NCBI RefSeq assembly: GCF_002042965.1
Contig: NZ_MZNT01000001.1
Span: 620,001 to 684,000, forward strand
Direction: 5' to 3'
Source: Paenibacillus sp. 32352
GTDB lineage: Bacteria; Bacillota; Bacilli; Paenibacillales; NBRC-103111
Length of the DNA: 64,000 nt
Numbering within the stretch: the stretch's first letter is position 1; each line of letters opens with the position of its first letter. Both the position numbers and the translations under genes were made by a program. This document shows positions 51,797 through 60,430 of this stretch, piece by piece. The notes beneath the pieces were generated by a model. It was not told the DNA's origin. It did no database searches and worked only from the letters and a program-made list of their open reading frames with translations.

Positions 51797-52162
51797 TCAA
51801 ACAGGCCTCCTTAGGGCAAAATATACAGGAACATATGTTTGCTTTTTTTGCATAAACTATGTTATAATACCAATCAACAGATAGGCTGACGATTATCATT
51901 TTCACTGCTACTCAAATAGGTTATCAATGATAGAAACAGATGTCAAAATCGAATGGATCGCCCTGAGGGTGCAACGATTTTTAGCAGGATGCCAATAGGT
52001 CTCCGGACTCTAATTGACCATTTTTCGCCGCTGGGAAGCACTGATTTTTGTCGAATAAAATGAAGCTGGTGTTAACGAAAAAAAGCGAATAAAGGAGCAA
52101 ATAGGAGCATTCGGCTCGACGTCTTGTCCTAATTTCCAAATTCCGCTACTGGCCCATTAGAA
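51797..52162. other. Intergenic region between dat and nrdJ
   Basis: About 365 bp before the NrdR boxes. A TTGCTT/TATAAT pair with 18-base spacing lies near 51839-51868, directed rightward, and could give a long nrdJ leader. I looked for a cobalamin riboswitch, expected near some B12-dependent genes, and saw no convincing core. No small gene has a ribosome site. Confidence 0.4.
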
Positions 52163-52211
52163 GCACTATATATTGTATTGTATAATGGATAATGCATACC
52201 AGATATTGTGA
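52163..52211 (+). promoter_or_regulatory. Pair of NrdR-like boxes flanking the nrdJ -10 element
   Basis: GCACTATATATTGTAT (52163-52178) matches the NrdR consensus ACACWATATATWGTGT at 14 of 16 positions. ATACCAGATATTGTGA (52196-52211) matches at about 12 of 16. A TATAAT (52181-52186) lies between them. Starts are 33 bp apart, about three helical turns, as usual for NrdR box pairs. Confidence 0.65.
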
Positions 52212-52247
52212 TATTTGTTGTAGTTTAATTTTCGGGAGGTTGTTGTA

Positions 52248-54848
52248 TTGAACATGGTGAACGGCAATAAACTCGAGGGATTAAGTGAAAAAATATTTCT
52301 AGACCGCTACGCGATGAAGGACGCGGATACGAACCATACACAGGTTGGAGATACCGTACTTGTTTTAACGAAGGACGATCCTAAATTTCCGGCCAAGGAA
52401 GTCGGCGAGGTCATCTCTAGAGACGGTAAGCAAGTTCGTGTAAAGCTTCGCAGCGGAGATATAGTGGAATCTTCCGTAGAAAAGCTTACTTTAACATTGG
52501 AGAAAACACCAGAGCAGCTTTGGGACCGGTTGGCCCGGGCCATGGCCTCAGTCGAAGCAACCCCCGAGAAGCAGGACGAGTGGACTCATAAATTCAGATA
52601 TATATTGGATGATTGGAAGCTGGTTCCCGGAGGCAGGATTGCTGCAGGCGCGGATGCCAGCGATGAGCTGACGCTGTTTAACTGCTATGTTATTCCGTCA
52701 CCGCATGACAGCCGCGGAGGCATAATGAGCACGCTCTCCGAAATGACAGAGATTATGGTGCGCGGAGGCGGCGTCGGCATCAATCTATCCTCATTGCGTC
52801 CGCGCCGCGCTGTAGTAAAAGGAGTTAACGGCTCCTCAAGCGGTGCCGTATCCTGGGGCGGATTGTTCAGCTATACGACCGGTCTGATCGAGCAGGGGGG
52901 CAGCCGCCGCGGCGCCTTGATGCTCATGATGAACGACTGGCACCCGGATGTCGTAGACTTTATTACTGTCAAGCAAACGATGGGACAAATCACGAATGCC
53001 AATCTGTCCGTCTGCGTCAGCAACGGCTTCATGAAGGCCGTGAAGGAAGATCTGAACTGGGATCTTGTCTATCCTGATACGACGGACCCTGAGTATGATG
53101 AGCTGTGGGACGGAGATTTGGACAAATGGAAGAAGCTCGGCAAGCAGGTGAACGTGTACCGCACGGTGAAGGCGCGCGATGTATGGCATACGATTATTGA
53201 ATCGGCGTGGAAATCGGCAGAGCCTGGCGTCGTATTCATGGAGTACTACAATCAGATGTCCAACAGCTGGTACTTTAATCCGATTATTTGCACCAATCCA
53301 TGCGGGGAGCAGGGGCTGCCTGCCTGGGGCGTCTGCAATTTGTCAGCAATCAATTTATCCCGATTCTATGATGAGACTAAGCAGGACGTGGCATGGGAAG
53401 AACTCGGCAAGGTCGTTCGCTACTCCACACGCTTCCTTGATAACGTTATTGATAAAACGCCGTACCATTTCGAGCAAAACCGGATTAACCAGCAGGGTGA
53501 ACGCCGTGTAGGGCTTGGTACGATGGGTCTGGCAGAGCTGATGATCAAGCTCGAGATTCGTTACGGCAGTCCGGAGTCGCTCGTATTTCTGGATCAGCTT
53601 TACGGTTTTATCGCCAAAGAAGCTTACCTTGCTTCGGCGGATATCGCCGCCGAGAAGGGCAGCTTCGAGAAATTCGAAGCCGAGCCGTTCCTGCAAAGCG
53701 GCTTCATGAAGTCGATGACGAGCGTCTATCCCGAGGTTGGAACTGCCATTCAGAAAAAGGGCATGCGCAACGTTACCGTTATTACGCAAGCACCTACAGG
53801 CAGCACAGGGACTATGGTTGGAACCTCTACAGGGATCGAGCCGTACTTCGCATTCGAGTACTATCGTCAGAGCCGTCTCGGCTTCGACAAGCAGTATGTG
53901 CCTATTGCCCAAGAATGGAAGGACGCTCATCCGAATGAGGAGCTTCCCGACTACTTTGTGACGGCGATGGATTTGTCGGCGGAGGATCATATTCGAGCCC
54001 AAGCCGCTATTCAGAAATGGGTCGACAGCTCCATCTCGAAGACGGCCAACTGTCCTTCCGATTTCACCGTAGAAGAAACCAAGCGATTGTATGAGCTTGC
54101 CTTCGATCTTGGCTGCAAAGGGGTAACGATTTATCGTGACGGCAGCCGTGATGTACAGGTGCTTTCCACGGATAAGAAGGAGGAGACTTCTGCTCCTGCG
54201 GAGACGTTGAAGGCTGAAGCGAAACCGGAGGCGCCACAAGCGGGCGAGGAACTCAAAGCAGTTAGCAGCGTGCTTCAATCCATGGCGGTTTCTACCGATG
54301 CGAAGCCTGGCACGGTAGTGGATAAGGAATATAAACGCCGTCCGCAAATCCTGCGCGGCGCTACTTATAAATTCAATACACCGTTCGGAATGGCCTACAT
54401 TACGATTAACGATATGAACGGCTCTCCGAGTGAAATCTTCTTGAACGTTGGGAAAGCAGGCTCCGATGTGTTCGCGATGTCTGAGGCATTAGGCCGAGTC
54501 ATTTCTTTGTTCTTGCGATACGGCGACCATGGCAACAAGGTGCAGCTTCTGACAAAGCATCTCAAAGGCATTGGAGGCTCCGGTGCGATCGGCTTCGGTG
54601 CCAACCGCGTCGAATCGATTGCGGATGCGGTAGCCAAGGCGCTGGAGATGCACGGCGATTTCTCTGACGAGGCGGACGCTTACGTCACAGCAACTCAGGA
54701 AGTCGTCACAGAGACGACGGCCCAATATGCAGTGAACCGCCAGTCGGCGACTTCGCTCGACTTGTGCCCATCCTGCGGCAGTGCTTCACTTATTAACACC
54801 GAGGGCTGCAAAAACTGCAGCAACTGCGGCTATAGCAGATGTAGTTAA
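52248..54848 (+). CDS. nrdJ: Adenosylcobalamin-dependent class II ribonucleotide reductase
   Basis: Reduces ribonucleotides to deoxyribonucleotides with adenosylcobalamin as radical source. An 866-residue product. Key segments are LFNCYVIPSPHDSRGG (first redox Cys), GGGVGINLSSLRPRRA, CTNPCGEQGLPAWGVCNLSA (radical Cys region), APTGSTGTMVGTSTGIEPYF, and an N-terminal extension before the core. An A/E/K-rich linker (about 650-685) leads to a C-terminal domain ending in a zinc-ribbon-like CPSCG...CSNCGYSRCS. TTG 52248 follows GGGAGG nine bases upstream. A Tn7-like transposon begins 32 bp after its stop. Confidence 0.95.
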   Translation: MNMVNGNKLEGLSEKIFLDRYAMKDADTNHTQVGDTVLVLTKDDPKFPAKEVGEVISRDGKQVRVKLRSGDIVESSVEKLTLTLEKTPEQLWDRLARAMASVEATPEKQDEWTHKFRYILDDWKLVPGGRIAAGADASDELTLFNCYVIPSPHDSRGGIMSTLSEMTEIMVRGGGVGINLSSLRPRRAVVKGVNGSSSGAVSWGGLFSYTTGLIEQGGSRRGALMLMMNDWHPDVVDFITVKQTMGQITNANLSVCVSNGFMKAVKEDLNWDLVYPDTTDPEYDELWDGDLDKWKKLGKQVNVYRTVKARDVWHTIIESAWKSAEPGVVFMEYYNQMSNSWYFNPIICTNPCGEQGLPAWGVCNLSAINLSRFYDETKQDVAWEELGKVVRYSTRFLDNVIDKTPYHFEQNRINQQGERRVGLGTMGLAELMIKLEIRYGSPESLVFLDQLYGFIAKEAYLASADIAAEKGSFEKFEAEPFLQSGFMKSMTSVYPEVGTAIQKKGMRNVTVITQAPTGSTGTMVGTSTGIEPYFAFEYYRQSRLGFDKQYVPIAQEWKDAHPNEELPDYFVTAMDLSAEDHIRAQAAIQKWVDSSISKTANCPSDFTVEETKRLYELAFDLGCKGVTIYRDGSRDVQVLSTDKKEETSAPAETLKAEAKPEAPQAGEELKAVSSVLQSMAVSTDAKPGTVVDKEYKRRPQILRGATYKFNTPFGMAYITINDMNGSPSEIFLNVGKAGSDVFAMSEALGRVISLFLRYGDHGNKVQLLTKHLKGIGGSGAIGFGANRVESIADAVAKALEMHGDFSDEADAYVTATQEVVTETTAQYAVNRQSATSLDLCPSCGSASLINTEGCKNCSNCGYSRCS

Positions 54849-54880
54849 GGGTAAAGAGAGGGGGAGTCCGGGGGAGTCCC

Positions 54881-54957
54881 TGTGAAATTCCAGAATTAAT
54901 TGGAATTGTAACATAATTCGTTAGACAGTTTGTTTCAGAATTCGTTAGAATTTGGCA
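54881..54957 (+). repeat. Candidate TnsB-binding repeats at the transposon end
   Basis: Three related sequences: CAGAATTAATTGGAATTGTA (from 54891), CATAATTCGTTAGACAGTTT (from 54912) and CAGAATTCGTTAGAATTTGG (from 54936). Start-to-start spacings are 21 and 24 bp, close to the 22-bp TnsB sites in Tn7. They directly follow the TGT terminus. Confidence 0.7.
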
Positions 54958-54990
54958 AGTATGCAAATATGTGAATAAAAATACAAACAA

Positions 54991-55026
54991 CAAAGGCAGA
55001 CGGATATAATCGTCTGCCTTTGTTTT
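54991..55026. terminator. Strong hairpin terminator just inside the transposon end
   Basis: CAAAGGCAGACG (54991-55002) and CGTCTGCCTTTG (55011-55022) form a perfect 12-bp stem, followed by TTTTATT. It blocks read-through from nrdJ into tniQ. Confidence 0.88.
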
Positions 55027-55047
55027 ATTATCGAATAGAAATTGGTG

Positions 55048-56604
55048 ATGATGTTGGAAAAAAGTTCGAAAATGCCTTTTGTTCCAAAGGTAATCAAGGA
55101 TGAAAGCTTAGTAAGCTATTTACATAGATTATCCAAAGTAAATTATCATGAAATAACATGGTTGGTCAAACAAATAACTAGTGAAAATGAAGTTCGGAGT
55201 TATCAGGGGTATAAAAATCAAAATATAAACATCGATACCGGTAAACTTTCTAATATTACGGAAATTGATAAACAAGAATTCGACAATTTATTATGGAATC
55301 TAAAAAGTTCATTTACAGATGTTAATAAAAAATTGAGTAAGTTTGCTATAAGAAATACGATGAAAATTTTCTGTCCTTTATGTCTTGCTGAGAAGCAGTA
55401 CCATAGGAGATTATGGGATCTAAGTATATATACAAGATGTCATATTCATAATAGTTTATTATTGTGTAGATGTACGTACTGTGATAGAAATATAAAATTA
55501 AAAGCGATGGTAAATGATTCCTGCACATGTGGCAAAAAATTATCAAGTAATATAACAATAGAGTGTGATAATTCTGCCTTAGGAATTTTATTATTTCACA
55601 AAGCTAACAAAAAACAGGATTTATATGATGAAAAATCCATAATCGAGGCACTTCAAAACATGGAAATTGATCTCTTTATATATTTGATTTTAGTATTAGC
55701 ATTTAATATTGCACGTATTTTTTATCAAAGGAAGACCTTATTCTCAACACCTAATGACTTTAGCTTTTGTGATAAAGTAGTGTATGAAGCTTACAATATC
55801 TTTATTGATTGGCCAAACTCATTTCATAAATTTTTAGATAAGTTTCAAACGTTACCTCAAAAACGTGCGGTTGGTGGTTTAAAGAATTATTTTGATGGAT
55901 TTCATTTACAGATGAGCAAGTTGTCACAGATACCTGAATTTCGTTTTTTAACTGATGAATACAGAAATTATATTGTAAATGTTCGTAATGATAAGTACAG
56001 TAAAGATAGATTATTCATCGACAATGTTAGTATTGCTGAAGCTTCTACAATTTTAAAAACAACTAAAAAGAACATTTCAGCTTTAATCAGTGCAGGTTTA
56101 ATAGAAGCAAAGACGGTTTATTGGTGGAGACAGAAACTCATTTTATTAGATAGGTTATCAATAAATAAATACAAAAACTATCTTGAAACGAATTATATTC
56201 AAATTTTCAATAAAATAAATATTGATATTGCAAAACACAAGGGATACATTACTGTAGCAGAAGCGGAAAAAATATTGGAAACATCAAGAACAACTGTGAT
56301 TAAGATAGCGAGGGATCATTCTTTTAGACAAGGTAGGAATATCCTAATTGAAAAGTCTTTTATAGATAAGCTTACAGATTTGATCACAAGAAGTGAAATA
56401 TTCTGTGAAGACATTGAACTAATAAATTTTTATTATGCACAAAGGCACTTTATCCGAATTACTAAAAGGTCCGTAGGAGAGTATTACAAGTTTTTATTTG
56501 AATCAGAAGTCCAATCTTTTATAAATCCGAACAGAATTGGTTTTGAAAGAATTTATTTTAGTAAATCACAGTTTATTCAAAAACTCGTGACATATTATAC
56601 GTAG
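55048..56604 (+). CDS. tniQ: TniQ/TnsD-like target-selection protein
   Basis: Target-site selector of a Tn7-like transposon, 518 residues. After an N-terminal VPKVIKDESLVSYLHRLSKV typical of TniQ, a zinc-finger region follows: FCPLCLAE (Cys109, Cys112), YTRCHIHNSLLLCRCTYC (Cys131 to Cys145) and CTCG. The C-terminal half has two helix-turn-helix-like segments (SIAEASTILKTTKKNISALI and TVAEAEKILETSRTTVIKIA) that could read a specific DNA site, as TnsD does. Codons are AT-rich. The start is uncertain: GTG 55045, ATG 55048 or 55051, all with a weak site. Unusually it is separated from tnsABC by cargo. Confidence 0.87.
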   Translation: MMLEKSSKMPFVPKVIKDESLVSYLHRLSKVNYHEITWLVKQITSENEVRSYQGYKNQNINIDTGKLSNITEIDKQEFDNLLWNLKSSFTDVNKKLSKFAIRNTMKIFCPLCLAEKQYHRRLWDLSIYTRCHIHNSLLLCRCTYCDRNIKLKAMVNDSCTCGKKLSSNITIECDNSALGILLFHKANKKQDLYDEKSIIEALQNMEIDLFIYLILVLAFNIARIFYQRKTLFSTPNDFSFCDKVVYEAYNIFIDWPNSFHKFLDKFQTLPQKRAVGGLKNYFDGFHLQMSKLSQIPEFRFLTDEYRNYIVNVRNDKYSKDRLFIDNVSIAEASTILKTTKKNISALISAGLIEAKTVYWWRQKLILLDRLSINKYKNYLETNYIQIFNKINIDIAKHKGYITVAEAEKILETSRTTVIKIARDHSFRQGRNILIEKSFIDKLTDLITRSEIFCEDIELINFYYAQRHFIRITKRSVGEYYKFLFESEVQSFINPNRIGFERIYFSKSQFIQKLVTYYT

Positions 56605-56826
56605 CACCATCTATAAGTCACTGGGACTAAATTAAATAGCATGAAGTCAATCGATAACTTTTTGAGCTATACAAGCTATAATACGAAGTTACCGCGCGAA
56701 AAATAAGGCAGATTAAGTACATTTAAGGAAAGACCTTCCTTGCCAACGAATTTATCAAATATACTTTTGTAACTGAGTAGTTTGTAAATAAACTGTTAAC
56801 TGAAATTATTTAAGGAGAAAAGAAAA
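56605..56826. other. Intergenic region after tniQ
   Basis: 222 bp, AT-rich. A TTGTAA...TAAACT pair with a 16-base spacer near 56767-56794 could promote the FRG-type genes. No terminator is visible after tniQ. Confidence 0.35.
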
Positions 56827-56991
56827 ATGAAATGGCAAGAAGTAATTCAAGAGGTTACAAAATTTAAGAAGTCTCATAAATATGCCTGGTTTCGAGGGCA
56901 TAGTGATGTCTCATATGAGTTAAAATCTTCGTTATTCAGACAGAATTTAAGTTCAGTAGAAGATTTTTTAGTAAACGAACGAGCTATATGA
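56827..56991 (+). pseudogene. Truncated FRG-domain fragment (54 codons)
   Basis: An open frame of 54 codons with AAGGAG upstream of the ATG. It starts MKWQEVIQEVTKF and includes AWFRGHSDVSYELKSSLFR, the exact start of an FRG domain (W/Y-FRG-H-x-D-x-x-Y-x-L-x-S-S/L-x-R). It stops at TGA 56989, long before the rest of the domain (MQHY, LPTRLLD). No continuation is visible in the other frames. It is probably a remnant of a second FRG gene beside the intact one. Confidence 0.65.
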
Positions 56992-57037
56992 TATCTGAAT
57001 GATTACTAATATACAAAATAAACCTAGGAGTGATAAA

Positions 57038-58333
57038 ATGTACAACCTTTTTATTACTAGTGAGGATGAAGGTTGGGAAAAGCTTTGCTATATCATCGAA
57101 AAAAGTAGATTTCTAGAATATACAAATATGGAAATAAGTGATCTATTTAAGAGTGCCAATAAAGAACAATTGGATGCACTTAAAGAATTTCCTTGTTTAT
57201 TCACTTATGAAGGTTTTAAAGGAATATCGAAAGTTGGTTACCTGAAAAAAATATCTGATAGAGGAAGAACTTATTTAATTGAATATTCATTTGATGAAAA
57301 TATACCACCAATACCATCAATGGAATTAGAAAATATATCTTTGTTATTAGATATTAGGGGGTGGGAGATTAACAGGACGCACTGGGCAATTAAAGATGAA
57401 GATCTATTAATAAGGTTGAGTGATGCAAAACTTATTAATTATAAAGGAAATAATGAGAAGGTTGAATTGCCTAAACCATTAGAGAAGGGTAATTTAATGG
57501 TAACATCAGTAAAATCATATATTGAAGCGATTTTTCATTTAGGTAATAACAAAGATAATAATACTTTTTATAGAGGACATTCAGATAAAATAGAATATAA
57601 ACTTGTTCCATCTCTTTTTAGGAAAGATAAATCGGGGAACTATAAATTCCTTGATAATGAAAATCTGATGTTTAATGAAATGATCTTATCAAACTCTTCT
57701 GATTTCTCAACGGATACAAGTACTTTAGACAAATTAGTAAGAATGCAACATTATTCTCTACCTACTCGGTTGTTAGATATAACATCCAATCCACTAATTG
57801 CTTTATATTTTGCATGTTCGTCAATTGATAAAATGAGTATTGATGGAGAAGTTATTGTTTTTAACGTAAATAAAAGTCATATTAAGTACTTCGATTCTGA
57901 TAAAGCTAGTTGTATCTCAAATCTGGCGAAGTTGTCAAAACGAGACAAAGAGAATATTGTGTTTCATAGTGATATAGAAGAATTTAACAAACAACAAGTT
58001 GTTGGAAGATTACTTCATTATATTATGGAAGAAAAGCCGTTTTTCCAACCAAGAATTATTCCAACAGATTTACAAGATATATTATGTGTAAAAAGCAAAA
58101 GATCAAATAGTAGGATAAATTCTCAGTCAGGAGCATTTTTACTTTTTGGTCATGAAGCGGTTATGGATGAAAAAGGGACTGAGGACATTGAAGTAAAGAG
58201 GATAACAATTAGAAATAAAAAGGAGATTTTAGATGAACTTGATGTATTGAATATAAACGATAGTACAGTATTTCCATATATAGAAAATACAGCAAGATAT
58301 ATAGCGGCGAAATTCGAATTTATAAATCCTTAG
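57038..58333 (+). CDS. FRG-domain protein (candidate defence cargo)
   Basis: A 431-residue protein. The FRG domain spans about 158-262: FYRGHSD (177-183), YKLVPSLFR (187-195), MQHYSLPTRLLDITSNP (236-252) and LIALYFAC (253-260). The first ~155 residues and the last ~170 are unassigned; no membrane helix or signal peptide. FRG-domain proteins are frequent in defence islands and mobile-element cargo and are suspected to act in abortive-infection-type responses, but their biochemistry is not established. ATG 57038 has AGGAG seven bases upstream, better than ATG 56999. Very AT-rich, unlike host genes. It is the best candidate for a functional cargo gene here. Confidence 0.82.
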   Translation: MYNLFITSEDEGWEKLCYIIEKSRFLEYTNMEISDLFKSANKEQLDALKEFPCLFTYEGFKGISKVGYLKKISDRGRTYLIEYSFDENIPPIPSMELENISLLLDIRGWEINRTHWAIKDEDLLIRLSDAKLINYKGNNEKVELPKPLEKGNLMVTSVKSYIEAIFHLGNNKDNNTFYRGHSDKIEYKLVPSLFRKDKSGNYKFLDNENLMFNEMILSNSSDFSTDTSTLDKLVRMQHYSLPTRLLDITSNPLIALYFACSSIDKMSIDGEVIVFNVNKSHIKYFDSDKASCISNLAKLSKRDKENIVFHSDIEEFNKQQVVGRLLHYIMEEKPFFQPRIIPTDLQDILCVKSKRSNSRINSQSGAFLLFGHEAVMDEKGTEDIEVKRITIRNKKEILDELDVLNINDSTVFPYIENTARYIAAKFEFINP

Positions 58334-58760
58334 ATTTCAAAGTGGCCATCAGAATTAATATTCCACGCTTCGGGATTTGCACCCGGTAATGGGAAGCCGT
58401 ACACATCCAAGATTTGCTAGGCGTCGATTTAAGCGATATATGAAGCATTTCGCATAACATGTCAAAACTTTGAAGGCATGAAAACTATATCGAAGGATTG
58501 GCTTTCAAAGGTATTGATAAGTCTTATAGAGTACAAGCGAAAGCTAACAGGCAGCATCAACTGCCGGCCGCGATGAGGTTAGATGGTTCGGATTTGTTTC
58601 CCAGAAGTTGCTTCACCGGATCCACTTCTGGGATCTTGTCGGCCCGATGCAGGAAAGTATTGGATTTGGTAATCTCGTTGCCTAAAGCCCGTATTAGGTC
58701 CCTTTGCTCAGAAACGCCGAAGTCATCATATTGCTCTGACATCCATTTGTGATACGCCAT
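58330..58760 (-). pseudogene. Decayed minus-strand cargo gene(s)
   Basis: Two separated coding-like pieces on the minus strand. One (58760 down to 58557) is a 67-codon frame starting MAYHKWMSEQYDDFGVSEQR with higher GC than its surroundings. The other (58416-58330) encodes 28 codons reading QILDVYGFPLPGANPEAWNI and ending in a stop that overlaps the FRG gene stop. A TAG precedes the second piece. They may be remnants of one gene. I do not recognise the family. The 58334-58896 gap holds nothing else I can support. Confidence 0.4.
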
Positions 58761-58896
58761 CCCAAAAGTATATACATAACCCTATAAGATTCTCGACATG
58801 CTTTTCTAAGATATCTTCAGTTGTTGGTTGCGGCTAAAAACATTTTGCCACTCTTATATTTAGTGAAGGTTAGTCTTTATTTTAGAAGAAAAACCT

Positions 58897-59535
58897 TTAA
58901 TTATTCGGTACATCAAGTTTATTTAACATTAATACACTCTCTCCAGTTTTTAGTTTTCTGAAAGAAAGTGTTGATGGATCTAGCAACACCTTAATTGGTC
59001 GATTTGAGGCATTTACTACAGTATTCTTTTTACTACCAAATCTCAAAATAATTTTCGAATATAAACCTAGATGTGTAATTTTTATTACAGAAGGACCAAG
59101 TTGCTTAAGTAAGCTCTCATGACTTCTGTTTGCTGTTATGAATTCTGCAAGTAGTTTCCGTTCTTTACAATAAAGAAGAGCTTTAATCAACCTTTGATGA
59201 AAATCTCTAGGCGATACTACATCTCCAATATGAACTTCATATATTCCATCCCAGCGCAAGTAACCTCCGGTTCCCCTATTTTCAACAATTCGCTGTTTCT
59301 TCTGTCTGTTGATGTCGATAACATAGAATATAAAAGGTATATAATAAACTATTAAAATGCTCAGTAAAGTAATACGAATGTATAAGGAATTTGATTTTAT
59401 GATTCCTAACACAATAATCAATAATAATATCCATGCTTCAACAAAGGTGTAATAGAACTGTCTTGAAAACAAGGTTTTTATTGGTTTACATAATATTTGA
59501 TGTATCAACATAATAACAGCATCTCCATACGGCAT
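58897..59535 (-). CDS. Two-helix membrane protein, transposon cargo
   Basis: An unrecognised 212-residue protein. Two hydrophobic helices (about 30-48 and 52-72) are separated by a short turn. A ~135-residue soluble C-terminal part contains IYEVHIGDVVSPRDFHQRLI, LLAEFITANRSHESLL and SKIILRFGSKK. ATG 59535 has TAGGA six bases away; ATG 59511 with GGAG is an alternative. It lies alone in the cargo between the FRG gene and tnsA, on the opposite strand. Position suggests accessory or defence cargo, but the sequence gives no mechanism. Confidence 0.6.
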   Translation of the reverse strand: MPYGDAVIMLIHQILCKPIKTLFSRQFYYTFVEAWILLLIIVLGIIKSNSLYIRITLLSILIVYYIPFIFYVIDINRQKKQRIVENRGTGGYLRWDGIYEVHIGDVVSPRDFHQRLIKALLYCKERKLLAEFITANRSHESLLKQLGPSVIKITHLGLYSKIILRFGSKKNTVVNASNRPIKVLLDPSTLSFRKLKTGESVLMLNKLDVPNN

Positions 59536-59558
59536 TTTATTCCTAAAATTTACTTATT

Positions 59559-59588
59559 AAGTCCTAGAGGTTGTCCTCAAGGACTTTT
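59559..59588. terminator. Hairpin between the cargo membrane gene and tnsA
   Basis: AAGTCCT and AGGACTT pair, with inner GAGG/CCTC, followed on the plus strand by TTTTCG. It lies upstream of both divergent genes, so its role is unclear; a terminator is only one option. Confidence 0.4.
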
Positions 59589-59770
59589 CGTCATTATATA
59601 ACTATACTTCCATTATTGTAAATAAAGTTGTGTGAACAAGATGACGCTAATGACTTTCAACTCTCCATGGTTATTTTCCAATGAATCAAACTGGATGGGT
59701 CCGAATGTTTAGGCGGACTCTTAACTGGCGAAACTGATTCTAAGGAATTCTGGAACAGGGGGATTTATAC

Positions 59771-60430
59771 ATGAAAATTCCTGCACGTAAGATCAGGCCA
59801 ACCAGAGGGCGGCACTATAGAAGCAAAATTGGTTCATCCAAAAGCTTGAAGATTATACATGCCGAGAGTCTTCTGGAACGAGATTATGTTCGCATGTGTA
59901 ATTTTGATCCAACAATTATAAAAATATATTACCAACCGGTGGGGATAAGGTTTCACTATGATGGTCGGAAGCGTCGGTATTTTCCAGATTATTTGATTGT
60001 TACTAGGGACAATCGTTATTACCTAGTGGAGGTTAAGTTAAAGGAGTTTGTTGGATCTAATCTAAACCGAGCAAAGTTTTATGCTGCCACTAAGTTGTGT
60101 GAAGAAAAGGACTGGACTTTTATTGTCGTTACGGAAGAACAGATTCGGCAAGGACATTTTCAAAAAAACCTTAGGCTTCTGCATGAAGTTAAACGCTATA
60201 AAATCAACCCGGCTATAGCCGAATACATTAAAGCTATGTTAGAACATATTGGTCCGCAAACTGTTAGTGATTTGCGGAACGCATGCGTAATAGTTAATGC
60301 ATCGATGTTCATGCTCAATCTTCACAAATTAATTTACGCAAGTGAAATCGGTACAGACTTAATACACCAACCATTGAATGATAATTCATTAATATGGGAC
60401 TTGCCCAAGAAGGAGGATACGTGTGGCTAG
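59771..60430 (+). CDS. tnsA: TnsA-like transposon endonuclease
   Basis: Cuts the 5' ends of the transposon so that, with TnsB, it excises for cut-and-paste movement. The 219-residue protein has the restriction-endonuclease-like core of TnsA: an early acidic residue in AESLLERDYV (Glu36), Asp73 in RRYFPDYLIV, and Glu87-x-Lys89 in YYLVEVKLKEF. The C-terminal ~90 residues form a predicted winged-helix part that in TnsA contacts TnsC. ATG 59771 follows AGGGGGA. It begins the tnsABC operon, overlapping tnsB by eight bases. Presence of TnsA distinguishes this from Tn5053-like replicative elements. Confidence 0.9.
   Translation: MKIPARKIRPTRGRHYRSKIGSSKSLKIIHAESLLERDYVRMCNFDPTIIKIYYQPVGIRFHYDGRKRRYFPDYLIVTRDNRYYLVEVKLKEFVGSNLNRAKFYAATKLCEEKDWTFIVVTEEQIRQGHFQKNLRLLHEVKRYKINPAIAEYIKAMLEHIGPQTVSDLRNACVIVNASMFMLNLHKLIYASEIGTDLIHQPLNDNSLIWDLPKKEDTCG

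Noticed and set aside
51797..52247. Cobalamin riboswitch upstream of nrdJ
   Set aside because: No recognisable B12-box or conserved core could be read; the NrdR-like boxes explain the region better.
53355..54347. 330-codon minus-strand frame
   Set aside because: Antisense shadow of nrdJ with no ribosome site and no family-like sequence.
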